Counted from the stretch's first letter, positions 15,842 to 25,694 are shown. The stretch: DNA of 64,000 nucleotides from Chromohalobacter beijerinckii (GCF_023061185.1 NZ_JAKGAK010000008.1:51237-115236); one strand, 5' to 3'. Program-made: numbers and translations. Notes: a model not told the origin generated them from the letters alone.

Positions 15842-18800
15842 CTAGGTGCTCACCAACCTCGCTCGACTCGTGCCATTGCCCAGCGGTTCGACCCGGATCT
15901 GCACCGGGATGCGTTCGTGCATTTCCTGTACATGCGAGATCACGCCGACGCGGCGCCCCAGCGCTTGGAGACCATCGAGAGCGTCCATGGCCAGCGCCAG
16001 GGATTGCGGGTCGAGACTGCCGAAGCCTTCGTCGATGAACAGCGATTCTATGACGAGTTCGCCGGAGGCCATGGAGGCGAGCCCCAGCGCCAGGGCCAGC
16101 GAGACGAGGAAGGTTTCGCCGCCGGAGAGCGAATGTACCGAGCGACGCTCGTCGCCCATGTCGCGGTCCTCCACCAGAAGCCCCAGCTCGCTGCCGCCGC
16201 GAATCAGCTTGTAACGGCGACTCAGCCCTGTCAGATGCGCGTTGGCGTGCTCCAGCAGTTGCTCCAGATTGTAGGCCTGCGCGATGCGCCGAAAGACCTT
16301 GCCGTCGGCGGAGCCGATCAGCTCGCTGATGCGGCCCCAGCGGTGATACTCGGCGCGCGCGGCGTCGAGCTCGGCTTGCCCCTCGCGTTGGCGCTGACGC
16401 TTGCGATCATCATCGCGCAGGGCGTGTAGGGCGTCGTCGCGACGTGTCTGGGCGGCATCGTGTTGGGGCGCCAGGGCGTCACGCTTGGTGTCGAGCGCCT
16501 CCCGGCGCTGGTCGATCCGGGCGGCGACCGCCTCGCTCAAGAGGGCGTCTGCGTTAGCGTCATGCTCGGCCAAGGCTTGGTCGCGGCGGTGCGCGATGAG
16601 CGTTTGGCGGCGTTCGGCGAGGGCGGCAGCGGTCTGCTGGCGGGCCTGCTCAGCCTGAGTCAGTTCCCGTTCCCGACGTTCGGTGGCGTCGTCGGTTTCG
16701 GCGAGTAACCGCTGCAGGGTGGCGTCGTCCAGCTCAGGGTGGGCTTGGCGCCAGGCATTCAGCTCACGGGCGAGGGTATCGAGTTCCTGCTTGAGCCCGG
16801 CGAGTTGCTCGGCCTCGTAGTGCGACTGCTGGGCAAGCCGCTGGGTTTCCCGCTCACTGTCATGGCATTTGGCAAGCGCCGTATCCCGCGCCTGGCGCGC
16901 GGAAGCCTGGCGCGTATCGAGATGCTGCTGCCAAGCATCCGGCGAGGCATGCCCGCCGAGCAGGGCCTTGAGCCGAGCGGCGATGTCGTCGCGCTCGCGG
17001 CGTAACGGAGGCAGGCGCGCATCGAGTTCTGTGAGTTCCTTGTCGAGGCGGATGCGCTGGGTATCGAGTTGCGCCAGTGTCAGCTCGCTCTGGCGCAGTG
17101 CCTCGTCGAGCGGTGCCAGCTCGGCCTCGGCGCGGGCAAGGGCCTGAAGCGTCTCCTCGTGTTGCGCGCGCTGGGCGTCGCTTGTCTGGCGTTGCTCGGT
17201 CAGCCAGGCGTCGCGCCGGTCGTGATCGATGCCGGCAAGCTCGGCGTGTAGCGGATGTTCGTCGAGCGCCTGGTGCGCCTCTTGGTGGCGCTTATCGGCA
17301 TCCGCACCGTCCTGACGTTGTTGCGTGAGCGAGGCCTCCAGCGCGCGGTATTGGCCCAGCAGTTCGTCGCGTTGTTGCTGGGCGTGGTCGCGTTGTCGCT
17401 GAGCGTCCGTCAACTGACGATCTTCTTCTGCTTGCTGCGCCGCAAGCTGAGCGGCTTCGGGTGTCTGGGGCGGCTGGTGGCGCCAAGGGTGCTCAAGCCC
17501 GCCGCACACCGGGCAGGGCTGGCCTTCCTCGAGGGCGTCGCGCAGGTGCGTGACACTCTCGCTGCGTACCGCGCGACCGCGTTCGACGAATTCCAGCACG
17601 CTGCGATAGTGGCGCTCGCGGTCATCGAGGTGCTGGCGCGCGGTCTGGCCTTGGGTGATTAACGCCTCGAGGCGCTTTTCATCCTGCGCCAGGCGCTCAT
17701 TGAGCGTGCGCCGGGTGTGGTCGGCACGACAGGCGGTCTGCCAGCGGCTTTGCAGCTCACCGAGGGCCAGATGACGACGGGCGGCGTGATCATGCGCGCG
17801 CTGAACTTCCTGGCGGGCGTCCTCCACGCGGGCATGCTCGCCCATCAATTGGCGCAGAGTGGCTTGCCAGTCATCACGTTGGCGGCGCTGGCGCTGCTGT
17901 GTCGCGTGAGCTGCCTGATGGCGCGTGGTCAGCGCTTGCGCTTCGCGATGATGCGCGGCGTGCGTGTTGTCGAGCTCGGCCAACTGATGATCGTACGTCG
18001 CCAGTTGCTGTGCCTGCTCGCGGGCGCGGTGCAGCTGAGGCTCGGCCGTACGGCGTGCCGTGTCGGCGTCCTGAAGGGCCTGTTCGGCCGTTGCGTGGGT
18101 TTGTTTGGTCTGCTGCTGTGTGGTCTCGGCCTGTGCCAGGGCCTCACGCGTGTCGGCATGAGCCGTCTCGAGCCTCGATATCTCGCCGGGCAGTTCAGCC
18201 TGACGTGCCAGGCGATGGCGTTGCGGTGCGATCAGGCGCTGCCAGTCACGATCGGCGCGGGCCGGGGCCAGCGTTTGCCAATGCGTCTCGGCATCGTGGT
18301 GCTCGCGTTGTCCTTGGGCGTGAGCATCGCGAAGCTTGGCATCCGTGGCGTGCCACTGCGCCTGTGTTTCCAGGCGCTTGGCATGGCGTTGCACGGTGTC
18401 GAGCTCGGCTTGAGCGGTCTCGGCGGTCTTTTCGAGCGCGGCGCGAGCCTCGGCCTCGGCGGGCAGGTCGTCGGCGAGCTTGGCATTCAGCGCATCGACG
18501 GCGTGCTTCGCCTGGTTGGCGCGGCGATAGGCAGCGACCGAAATCTCGGAGTACTCGGCGGTACCGGTGAGGCGCTCGAGCAGGTCGCTACGCTCGTTGT
18601 CATCGGCCTTGAGAAAGGCGGCGAACTCGCTCTGGGCCAGCAGGACGGCCCGGGTGAATTGCTCGAAGCTCAGCCCCAGGCGCTCGGGCAGCAGGCGGTC
18701 GAACTCGCGTTTCTGGGTGGTCAGCAGGCGGTCGCTATCCAAGTCGGTGAGCGACTGCTCGATCTTCTGCAATTTGCCATCGGCCTTCTCGCGGGCGCGG

Positions 18801-19147
18801 CGCACGGCCCAGCGGGCGCGATAGCGGCGGCCGTCGCGGCCCAGGAAATCGACCTCGGCATGGCCGCTGGCAGTGCCTCGGCGCAATAGCGTACGCGGGT
18901 CGGCGGTATTGAGAGTGGTGTCGCCCACGTCGGGCAGCGGGGCGTTCTGGCCCGGCGCCTGGCGCAGCCGGGGTGTACTGCCGTAGAGCGCTAGACACAG
19001 GGCGTCGAGCAAGGTGCTCTTACCGGCACCGGTGGGCCCGGTGATGGCGAACAAGCCGGCCTCCGCGAGCGGCGCGGCGGTGAAGTCGAGTTCCAGTGGG
19101 CCGGGGATCGAGGCCAGGTTGGCTAGGCGCAGGGCGAGGATCTTCAT
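15842..19147 (-). CDS. sbcC: Exonuclease SbcC (Rad50-like SMC ATPase subunit)
   Basis: This 1101-residue protein is close to E. coli SbcC (1048). It has Walker A GPTGAGKST near residue 38, two very long coiled coils rich in Glu, Gln, Arg and Ala, a central zinc hook CPVCGG between them, and C-terminal ABC signature LSGGETF and Walker B SLFIDEGFGSLD. With SbcD it forms the SbcCD complex, which cleaves DNA hairpins and blocked ends. Its start overlaps the sbcD stop by ATGA, so the two are translationally coupled. Several long open frames on the opposite strand are shadows of the coiled-coil codon pattern. Confidence 0.97.
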   Translation of the reverse strand: MKILALRLANLASIPGPLELDFTAAPLAEAGLFAITGPTGAGKSTLLDALCLALYGSTPRLRQAPGQNAPLPDVGDTTLNTADPRTLLRRGTASGHAEVDFLGRDGRRYRARWAVRRAREKADGKLQKIEQSLTDLDSDRLLTTQKREFDRLLPERLGLSFEQFTRAVLLAQSEFAAFLKADDNERSDLLERLTGTAEYSEISVAAYRRANQAKHAVDALNAKLADDLPAEAEARAALEKTAETAQAELDTVQRHAKRLETQAQWHATDAKLRDAHAQGQREHHDAETHWQTLAPARADRDWQRLIAPQRHRLARQAELPGEISRLETAHADTREALAQAETTQQQTKQTHATAEQALQDADTARRTAEPQLHRAREQAQQLATYDHQLAELDNTHAAHHREAQALTTRHQAAHATQQRQRRQRDDWQATLRQLMGEHARVEDARQEVQRAHDHAARRHLALGELQSRWQTACRADHTRRTLNERLAQDEKRLEALITQGQTARQHLDDRERHYRSVLEFVERGRAVRSESVTHLRDALEEGQPCPVCGGLEHPWRHQPPQTPEAAQLAAQQAEEDRQLTDAQRQRDHAQQQRDELLGQYRALEASLTQQRQDGADADKRHQEAHQALDEHPLHAELAGIDHDRRDAWLTEQRQTSDAQRAQHEETLQALARAEAELAPLDEALRQSELTLAQLDTQRIRLDKELTELDARLPPLRRERDDIAARLKALLGGHASPDAWQQHLDTRQASARQARDTALAKCHDSERETQRLAQQSHYEAEQLAGLKQELDTLARELNAWRQAHPELDDATLQRLLAETDDATERRERELTQAEQARQQTAAALAERRQTLIAHRRDQALAEHDANADALLSEAVAARIDQRREALDTKRDALAPQHDAAQTRRDDALHALRDDDRKRQRQREGQAELDAARAEYHRWGRISELIGSADGKVFRRIAQAYNLEQLLEHANAHLTGLSRRYKLIRGGSELGLLVEDRDMGDERRSVHSLSGGETFLVSLALALGLASMASGELVIESLFIDEGFGSLDPQSLALAMDALDGLQALGRRVGVISHVQEMHERIPVQIRVEPLGNGTSRARLVST

Positions 19148-20403
19148 GTCGCTGTTTCCTCGTCGTCGAGCACGTCCTGGCGTAGCCGGTCGAAGTCGGC
19201 GAGCACGTCGTCGGCGGGCGGTTCGCCCCAGCGTGCTTGCCAGGTGCGCTCGAAAAGCTTGCGCGGGCCGAGCGCCGCCAGGTCGATGCGGGCGGGTGCG
19301 TCCTCGGCGGCGACTCTCGGCAGGCGACGTTCCAGGCGCAGCAGGCGCAGTGTCTTGCCGTCGAGCGCCGCGTCCACCCGGGCGCGCAGGTCGGGCATCG
19401 GCGCCTCGAGCTCGATGCGTACCTCCAACCAGGGCCAGCGTTCGCGTGGCAGGTCGGGCGTATCTTCCAGGGCGTCCAGCTCGGCGAGTACGTCATCCAG
19501 TGGCGCCGGGCCGAGGCGATGCATGGCCACCGGGCGTGGCACGGGCAGGCTCTCGACATCGCGCAAGGCTTCGCCGTCGAGCGTGACTTCGACGACCTGA
19601 TGGGGATAGGCCACTTCGCTGAAATCCAGCGGAAGGGGGCTGCCGCTGTAGCGGATGCGTTCCTCGCCGACCTGCTGGGCCCGATGCAGGTGGCCCAGGG
19701 CGACATAGGCGATGTCATCGGGGAACAACGAGGCCGGAATCGACTCCTCGCCGCCGATGACGATGGGCCGCTCGCTGGCTTCGGAAACTGCGGCGCCGTG
19801 CAGATGGGCGTGACTCATGGCGATGAGCGCCTGACCGGGAGCGCGACGTTCGCGCGCGGCGTCGATGAGCTGTTGGTGAACGCGCGTGATGCCCGTGACA
19901 TAAGTATTGCGCGAGGCGTCGTCGGTTTCGTCACCGCTCGGCGCTGTGCCGCCGGTGACCTCGGCGGGCCTCAAGAAGGGCAGCGCCAGGCACCAGGCGC
20001 GAACCTCGCCGTCGGCATCGGTCAGCGGTACCAGCAGGCGTTCGGCATCGAGCCAGCTGTCATCGAGCCAACTTACCCGGCCCAGGGCATGGGTATTGAG
20101 GCGCTGCATCAACGGCGCGGGCAGCTCGATGCGGTTGCCGCTGTCGTGGTTGCCGGCGATCATGACGATGGTCAGTTGCGGCAAACGTTGATGCGCCTCG
20201 ACGATGAAGTCGTAGAGCATCTCCTGGGCGCGCAACGATGGATTGACGACATCGAAGATATCACCTGCGATGAGCAGGGCATCCGGGCGACGCGCTTCGA
20301 GAGTCGCCAACAGCCAGTCGAGAAACGCGCGTTGCTCGGCGTGGCGCTCTTGCCCGTGGAAGGTCTGGCCGAGATGCCAGTCCGCTGTGTGGATGAGTTT
20401 CAC
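19144..20403 (-). CDS. sbcD: Exonuclease SbcD (Mre11-like nuclease subunit)
   Basis: The 419-residue protein shows the five phosphoesterase motifs of the Mre11/SbcD family: HTADWHLGQ at the N-terminus, AGDIFD, AGNHDS, SHAHLHG and LGHLH, followed by a C-terminal capping domain. It is the Mn-dependent nuclease of SbcCD and is slightly longer than the E. coli protein (400). It is first in the sbcDC operon, overlapping sbcC by four bases, and is divergent from nfi across 93 bp, so the promoters are close together. Confidence 0.97.
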   Translation of the reverse strand: MKLIHTADWHLGQTFHGQERHAEQRAFLDWLLATLEARRPDALLIAGDIFDVVNPSLRAQEMLYDFIVEAHQRLPQLTIVMIAGNHDSGNRIELPAPLMQRLNTHALGRVSWLDDSWLDAERLLVPLTDADGEVRAWCLALPFLRPAEVTGGTAPSGDETDDASRNTYVTGITRVHQQLIDAARERRAPGQALIAMSHAHLHGAAVSEASERPIVIGGEESIPASLFPDDIAYVALGHLHRAQQVGEERIRYSGSPLPLDFSEVAYPHQVVEVTLDGEALRDVESLPVPRPVAMHRLGPAPLDDVLAELDALEDTPDLPRERWPWLEVRIELEAPMPDLRARVDAALDGKTLRLLRLERRLPRVAAEDAPARIDLAALGPRKLFERTWQARWGEPPADDVLADFDRLRQDVLDDEETAT

Positions 20404-20496
20404 GCAGATCTCCTATACCGGAGTGCCAGTCTACCGGTTGCGGGAGGGTGGCCCAATGGGGGCACTGACAAGGAGAAGGAAGGACAAGGAGGCGGT

Positions 20497-21210
20497 ATGA
20501 CACATCATGAAGACCTGCATGCTTGGACGCTGACCCCCGAGGAGGCCGTGGCACTGCAGCGTCGCTTGGCACCGCGCGTGGTCAGGCACGGAAAGCCGGA
20601 CGCGGTGAGCTGCATCGCGGGCGTGGATATCGGCTTCGAGGATGGCGGTGAGACGACGCGTGCGGCGGTGGTGGTGCTCGACTGGCCGTCGCTTGCGGTA
20701 CGCGAGTCGGTGGTCCACCGCGAACCCACGCGCATGCCCTACATTCCCGGCTTGCTATCGTTTCGCGAGATTCCCGCCGCGCTGGGCGCCTTCGCACGGT
20801 TGGAAGCACATCCCGACCTGGTCATGGTCGACGGCCAGGGCATCGCGCATCCACGGCGTCTCGGCGTGGCCTCGCACCTAGGGCTTTGGCTCGACCTTCC
20901 GACGATCGGCGTGGCCAAGAAGGTGCTTTGCGGTCGTCATGGCGAAGTACCCGCCACGCGCGGTGAATGGGCGCCGCTCACCGACCGGCGCCGCACCGAG
21001 GATCCCGCTGACGTCGAGGTCGATGCCGAAGGTCGCGTGGTCATCGGCGCGATGCTGCGCTCGCGCGTGAACGTCAAACCGGTGATCGTCTCGCCGGGGC
21101 ATCGGCTGGATCAGGCCTCGGCGCTGGAATGGGCGATTGCCTGCCTGGGCAAGACCAAGCTACCCGAACCGACCCGGCTGGCGGATCGGCTGGCCTCGCG
21201 GAGAGGCTAG
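20497..21210 (+). CDS. nfi: Endonuclease V (deoxyinosine 3' endonuclease)
   Basis: This 237-residue repair nuclease has catalytic acidic residues in GVDIGFED (N-terminal) and LVMVDGQG, the wedge region PYIPGLLSFRE, and the conserved GIAHPRRLGVASHLG and TIGVAKKVL blocks. It nicks DNA one bond 3' of inosine from adenine deamination. The ATG at 20497 has AAGGAGG upstream; the open frame extends far upstream but only as the shadow of sbcD. Its TAG stop shares the tetranucleotide CTAG with the stop of the convergent MocR gene. Confidence 0.95.
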   Translation: MTHHEDLHAWTLTPEEAVALQRRLAPRVVRHGKPDAVSCIAGVDIGFEDGGETTRAAVVVLDWPSLAVRESVVHREPTRMPYIPGLLSFREIPAALGAFARLEAHPDLVMVDGQGIAHPRRLGVASHLGLWLDLPTIGVAKKVLCGRHGEVPATRGEWAPLTDRRRTEDPADVEVDAEGRVVIGAMLRSRVNVKPVIVSPGHRLDQASALEWAIACLGKTKLPEPTRLADRLASRRG

Positions 21211-22706
21211 GCCGTCAGTGTCAACCAGGTCTCGCTGAGCCAACGTCCGGCACGCTCGATCTCGGCTTCTGGAGCACCTGCGTAGCCTAGGACCAGTCCC
21301 GGTTGGCTGGGCGATTGCAAATAAAAGCCGGAAAGCGGGGAGAGCCGCAGGCCCGCCTGTTTGCCCCGGTGGACCAGCTCGCGTTCCAGTGCATGGCTTT
21401 GTAGGTACGCGATCAGATGCATCCCCGCGTGGCCAGACGATAGCTCGAGTCCACGCGCTACCGCCGGGGCCAGAGCCTGGCGCAGCGCGGCCTGGCGGTG
21501 TCGGTAGCATCTGCGCATGCGCGCTACGTGACGGGAGAAATGACCCGCATCGATGAAGTCGGCTAGCGCCGCCTGAGTGACATATTGCCCCTCCCGGTGC
21601 AGTCGGGCGTTGATGCGTTGGAAGTTCGCCACCAGCGAGGGCGGCAGCACCAGATACCCCAGCCGCAGCCCCGGATAAAGGACCTTGCTGAAGGTGCCGA
21701 CATAGATCACCGGAGCGTTATCCATCAATCCCTGAAGCGAGGCTATCGGCGCGCTGGTATAGCGGAATTCGCTGTCGTAGTCGTCTTCGATGATCCAGGC
21801 GCTATGCTGCTGGGCGAGCCCCAGCAGCGCCGTGCGACGTGACAGCGACAGGGTCGCGCCGCTGGGGTACTGGTGCGATGGCGTCACGTAGATCAGCTTG
21901 GGGGGTGGCGTACCGGCGGGAAGCAAGGCGACGTTCAAGCCGTCACCGTCGACCGGTACCGGCTGCAGGGCCAGTCCAGCCGAGGCGAAGCAGGCCTGCG
22001 CGCCGCCATAGCCGGGCTCTTCCATCCAGACACTATCTCCGACGTCGGCGAGCAGCCGTGCGATCAGCTCGAAGCCCTGCTGCGCACCCTGGGTGATCAG
22101 GATTTGCTCCGGCCGGCAGCGCACCGAGCGCGATAAGCTCAGGTAGTCGCACAGTGCCTCGCGCAGTGCGTTCACGCCACCTTCATTCTGGTAATCGAAC
22201 CAGTCGATGGGGGCCCGCTGCTGATGACGACGCAGCAAGCGTTGCCAGCGTTCGCGAGGGAAGCGGTCCAGCGCCGGTACGCCGGGTGCGAAGGCGGTAT
22301 GGCGTTCGCTCGAGGGCGCCGTGAAGTCGAGCAGGTGTTCGCCGCGTTGCGAGAGCGCCACGGGTAGCGGTACTGGCGCCTCGAGGCGTTGCTGTGTTTC
22401 CCACTGCCAATCGGCAACGAAAACCCCGGCCCCTGGACGCGATACCAGAAAGCCCTCGGCGATGAGACGGTCGACCGCGCTCAGCACGGTGTTGCGGCCC
22501 ATACCCAGGCTGGCGGCCAATTGCCGGGACGAGGGCAGGGCGCTCCCGTGGGGCAGCTGGCCCTGCTGAATGCCGCTGCGCAGGGCATCATAAAGACGCT
22601 GGCTGAGCGTGCGCTCGTCCGGCTCGGCGAGTTGAAGGTTCAGCGCCTCCTGAATCCAGAGACGGTGGGCAGTCGGATCGGCCACTGGTTCCTCGCATAT
22701 CGGCAA
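21207..22706 (-). CDS. MocR/PdxR-type GntR regulator with aminotransferase domain
   Basis: This 499-residue fusion has an N-terminal winged helix (about 34-100; LPSSRQLAASLGMGRNTV, GFLVSRPGAGVFV) joined to a class-I aminotransferase-like domain (about 130-495). The PLP lysine lies in VGTFSKVLYPGLR and the PLP-binding Asp and Tyr in EDDYDSEFRY. MocR proteins sense PLP or an amine/amino-acid adduct and regulate neighbouring genes. It is divergent from a GNAT-GNAT-PaiB operon 71 bp away, the likely target. PdxR proper activates pdxST, which are not present here, so I assign no symbol. Confidence 0.88.
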   Translation of the reverse strand: MPICEEPVADPTAHRLWIQEALNLQLAEPDERTLSQRLYDALRSGIQQGQLPHGSALPSSRQLAASLGMGRNTVLSAVDRLIAEGFLVSRPGAGVFVADWQWETQQRLEAPVPLPVALSQRGEHLLDFTAPSSERHTAFAPGVPALDRFPRERWQRLLRRHQQRAPIDWFDYQNEGGVNALREALCDYLSLSRSVRCRPEQILITQGAQQGFELIARLLADVGDSVWMEEPGYGGAQACFASAGLALQPVPVDGDGLNVALLPAGTPPPKLIYVTPSHQYPSGATLSLSRRTALLGLAQQHSAWIIEDDYDSEFRYTSAPIASLQGLMDNAPVIYVGTFSKVLYPGLRLGYLVLPPSLVANFQRINARLHREGQYVTQAALADFIDAGHFSRHVARMRRCYRHRQAALRQALAPAVARGLELSSGHAGMHLIAYLQSHALERELVHRGKQAGLRLSPLSGFYLQSPSQPGLVLGYAGAPEAEIERAGRWLSETWLTLTA

Positions 22707-22777
22707 TATTGGTTCTTCTTGGGGAACCGTTATGTCGCCAGACTAATGCTTCATCATATCCGAACGCGAGTCTTGCC

Positions 22778-23224
22778 ATGATTACGATTACCCATGCGAC
22801 ACGCGAAAAGCTCGATGACCTGGTGCCCTTGGTCGACGGCTACCGCCAGTTCTATCGCCAACCCAGCGATCTCGACGGTGCCCGGCGTTTTATGTGTGAG
22901 CGCTTCGAAAAGGGCGATGCCCATGTGCTGCTGGCCTTCGATGACGACAACCATGCGATCGGCTTTGCGCAACTCTTCCCGATACCTTCCACGACCAGCT
23001 TGGCGTCGCGGTGGATCCTCAACGACCTGTTTGTCATGCCCGGCGCGCGTCGCCAGGGAGCCGGGAGTGCCTTGTTGGATGCGGCTCACGAGCTGGCTAG
23101 CCACCATGGCGTGCCGCAATTGATGTTGCGCACTCAAGCCGACAACGAGACGGCCAAAGCTCGTTATAGAGCGCTCGGTTGGCGGCGCGACGAAGACTTC
23201 GATACCTACTTGCTAACGGTTTGA
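22778..23224 (+). CDS. GNAT family N-acetyltransferase
   Basis: This 148-residue single-domain GNAT protein has acetyl-CoA binding motif A in LNDLFVMPGARRQGAGSALLDAA (pyrophosphate loop RRQGAG) and motif B in NETAKARYRALGW. It is the first gene of a three-gene operon divergent from the MocR regulator. The acceptor is not evident; with a PaiB-like gene two positions downstream it could be a polyamine or amino-acid acetyltransferase in the manner of PaiA. Confidence 0.85.
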   Translation: MITITHATREKLDDLVPLVDGYRQFYRQPSDLDGARRFMCERFEKGDAHVLLAFDDDNHAIGFAQLFPIPSTTSLASRWILNDLFVMPGARRQGAGSALLDAAHELASHHGVPQLMLRTQADNETAKARYRALGWRRDEDFDTYLLTV

Positions 23225-23236
23225 GGGGAATGTCTC

Positions 23237-23992
23237 ATGACTCAGGTCTATAACGTATTCGGACAGCCGGTCGGCCCTGCTCTCGCTCACTGGCAACCGC
23301 GGCCAGCGCCTGATAGCGAGCCTCTGGCGGGACGGTTCTGCCGACTGGAACCGCTGGATGCCGACCGTCACGCCGAGGCACTGTGGCAGGCGTGGCAGGT
23401 GCCGGCCTCGGAGATCGATAACGACACAGAGGGACGCGCCCGCTGGACCTATCTGGGCGGTCGCCCCTTCGACGACGAGGCTGGTTGCCGGGCCTGGCTG
23501 GCGCGCATGGGCGCGGACAGCGAGTTGCTTTGCTATGCCGTGGTCGACCTCGCCGATGGGAAGGCGGTGGGCATGGCGGCTTATCTCAATATCGTGCCGG
23601 TCGATGGTCGCATCGAGATCGGCCATATCAGCTTCTCGCCCCGTATGGCGCGCACGCCGATATCCAGCGAGGCACTGATGCTGATGATGGCGCACGCCTT
23701 CGATATGGGATATCGGCGTCTCGAATGGAAGTGCGATGCCCTGAACACGCCCTCGCGCCGCGCCGCCGAGCGGCTCGGTTTCCGCTTCGAGGGTGTCTTT
23801 CGCCAGCACCGGGTCGTGGCCGGGCGCAATCGTGACACGGCATGGTTCTCGGTCTTGGATGGTGAGTGGCCGGCGATTCGCGAGTGCCACCGCCGCTGGC
23901 TGGCACCCGAGAACTTTGATGCCATGGGCCGCCAGCATCGTTCGCTCACGTCGATGACGGCCGCCTTGTGTCACGATCTTTCCCCATCCTGA
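23237..23992 (+). CDS. RimJ/RimL-type GNAT acetyltransferase
   Basis: This 251-residue GNAT protein is of the larger group often annotated as RimJ/RimL-like. It shows GRFCRLEPLDADRHAEALWQAW at the start, AAYLNIVPVDGRIEIGHISFSP in the middle, and the acetyl-CoA region AFDMGYRRLEWKCDALNTPSRRAAERLGFRFEGVFRQH. It starts 12 bp after the previous GNAT gene and shares its operon. True RimJ and RimL acetylate ribosomal proteins, but this subgroup has varied small-molecule substrates. Confidence 0.85.
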   Translation: MTQVYNVFGQPVGPALAHWQPRPAPDSEPLAGRFCRLEPLDADRHAEALWQAWQVPASEIDNDTEGRARWTYLGGRPFDDEAGCRAWLARMGADSELLCYAVVDLADGKAVGMAAYLNIVPVDGRIEIGHISFSPRMARTPISSEALMLMMAHAFDMGYRRLEWKCDALNTPSRRAAERLGFRFEGVFRQHRVVAGRNRDTAWFSVLDGEWPAIRECHRRWLAPENFDAMGRQHRSLTSMTAALCHDLSPS

Positions 23993-24002
23993 GAGTCGAG
24001 CC

Positions 24003-24659
24003 ATGTATCAGCCGCCCCAGTTTCTCATCGACGGTCGTGCCGAATGCCAGCGGATCATCGAGGCTGCCCCCTTCGCCACGCTGGTGACCCGTGATGCATC
24101 CGGCGAGCTAAGCGCCGATCACTTGCCGCTGTTGCTGGCACCGGCGGGGGACGCGAGCTCGTCGGATACCCTGATTGGCCATATCGCGCGTGCCAACCCG
24201 CTTGCTAGGAGAATCGAAAGCCCCTTGGGGAGCATCGAAGCACTGGCGATATTTCATGGTCCTCAGGCCTATATCACGCCGAGTTGGTACCCGGCCAAGC
24301 GTGAACACGGCAAGGTGGTGCCGACCTGGAATTATCAGGTGGTGCACGTGCATGGCCGGCTACGCCTGATCGACGATCCACACTGGCTGCGCGAGATGGT
24401 CACCACCCTCACCGAGCGCTTCGAAAGCGAGCGGGAGAGGCCTTGGCGGGTCAGCGATGCCCCTGACGATTATATCGCCGCGATGTGCCGCGCCATCGTC
24501 GGGATCGAGATCACCGTCGACCGCCTCGAAGGCAAGCGCAAGGCGAGCCAGCACAAGTCGCTCGACGAACGCCGAGCCATTCATCAGGGGTTGCAAGATG
24601 AATATGGCTACGGGGAGCAAGAGGCCGCCTGCCTTGGCGGTGTCACACCCGAGGATTGA
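24003..24659 (+). CDS. PaiB-family FMN-binding protein
   Basis: This 218-residue protein matches the PaiB family (split-barrel flavin-binding fold): MYQPPQF at the start, then AAPFATLVTRD, ADHLPLLL, GHIARANPLAR, the signature FHGPQAYITPSWYP, and PTWNYQVVHVHG. In Bacillus, PaiB is encoded beside the spermidine acetyltransferase PaiA and affects sporulation and protease genes; biochemically the family looks like FMN reductases or sensors. It is third in the operon, 10 bp after the RimL-like gene, and converges on the aldo/keto reductase. Confidence 0.88.
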   Translation: MYQPPQFLIDGRAECQRIIEAAPFATLVTRDASGELSADHLPLLLAPAGDASSSDTLIGHIARANPLARRIESPLGSIEALAIFHGPQAYITPSWYPAKREHGKVVPTWNYQVVHVHGRLRLIDDPHWLREMVTTLTERFESERERPWRVSDAPDDYIAAMCRAIVGIEITVDRLEGKRKASQHKSLDERRAIHQGLQDEYGYGEQEAACLGGVTPED

Positions 24660-24683
24660 GCGTCGGTATGGCGCCGTCAACGC

Positions 24684-25574
24684 CTAGACGATATCCAGGG
24701 GCGGCTTGCGCGACGGCGCGGGAAAGGTGGCGTCCAGCCTTGCGAGACTGGCGTCGTCCAACGCGAGCCGCATGGCGGCGGCATTGGCTTCGACGTGTGC
24801 GGGCTGTACGGCCTTGGGGATGGCGATGACATCGCGTTGCCCGTCGGGCGCGGGGCGGGTCGCCCAGGCCAGCAGCACCTGGGCAGGGCTGACGCCGAGC
24901 GCGTCGGCGATAGCGCGAACCTCTGGGTGGGCGAGTTCTCGACCGCCCTGGGCCAAGGGGCAGTAGGCCATGGCCGGCAGGCCGCGTTCACGCTGCCAGG
25001 GCAGCAGACTGTGCTCGATGCCGCGCGAGCCGAGATGGTAGAGCACCTGGTTGACGGTGCAGCGGTCGCCACCGGGAACGGCCTGCAGGGCTTGCATCTC
25101 GTCGACGTCGAAGTTGGAGACGCCGTAGCGACGTATCTTGCCTTGGGCTTGCAGGTGCTCGAACGCTTCCAGCGTTTCTTCCAAGGGCACGTTGCCGGGC
25201 CAATGCAGCAGATACATATCCAGATAGTCGGTGCCCAGGCGTTGCAGGCTGCGCTCGCAGGCGGCGACGGCGTCGTGACGGCCGGCGTTCCACGGGTAGA
25301 CCTTGGAGACCACGAAGGCCTCGTCGCGACGCCCGCGCAGGGCCTCGCCGACGATTTCCTCGGCGCCACCGTCGGCGTACATCTCGGCGGTGTCGATCAG
25401 TGTCATCCCTAGATCGAGGCCGTATTGCAGGGCATGGATCTCGTCGCGGCGCGGGGCACGGTTCTCGCCCATGTGCCAACTGCCCTGGCCGATGGCGGGC
25501 AGGGCGACGGCGGGTTCACGCTCGGTGGCGTCAAGCGTGACGCGGGGAATGTCGTTGGCGGGGGACGTGGTCAT
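24684..25574 (-). CDS. Aldo/keto reductase
   Basis: The 296-residue TIM-barrel oxidoreductase carries the AKR tetrad: Asp and Tyr in LIDTAEMYADG, Lys in VVSKVYPW and His in YLLHWPG. The NADPH-binding end is around IAIPKAV. It resembles the YeaE/DkgA-like bacterial AKR group that reduces small aldehydes such as methylglyoxal or 2,5-diketogluconate. Substrate is unknown. It is divergent from the DUF1415-type gene across 120 bp. Confidence 0.88.
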   Translation of the reverse strand: MTTSPANDIPRVTLDATEREPAVALPAIGQGSWHMGENRAPRRDEIHALQYGLDLGMTLIDTAEMYADGGAEEIVGEALRGRRDEAFVVSKVYPWNAGRHDAVAACERSLQRLGTDYLDMYLLHWPGNVPLEETLEAFEHLQAQGKIRRYGVSNFDVDEMQALQAVPGGDRCTVNQVLYHLGSRGIEHSLLPWQRERGLPAMAYCPLAQGGRELAHPEVRAIADALGVSPAQVLLAWATRPAPDGQRDVIAIPKAVQPAHVEANAAAMRLALDDASLARLDATFPAPSRKPPLDIV

Positions 25575-25694
25575 GGGGGAGCCTCCCTGGCAAGTCCGGC
25601 ATGGATGTGGGCTAGCCTTCAGGGTGCGCCGATACGGCGGGATGCGACAAGTCCGTTATACTGGCAGCTCTTTCTCGTTTCAGGATCGATTCAT

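Noticed and set aside
17717..18889. 390-codon open frame on the plus strand opposite sbcC
   Set aside because: It is an antisense shadow of the Glu/Gln/Arg/Ala-rich coiled coils of sbcC in GC-rich DNA; no ribosome-binding site and no protein family.
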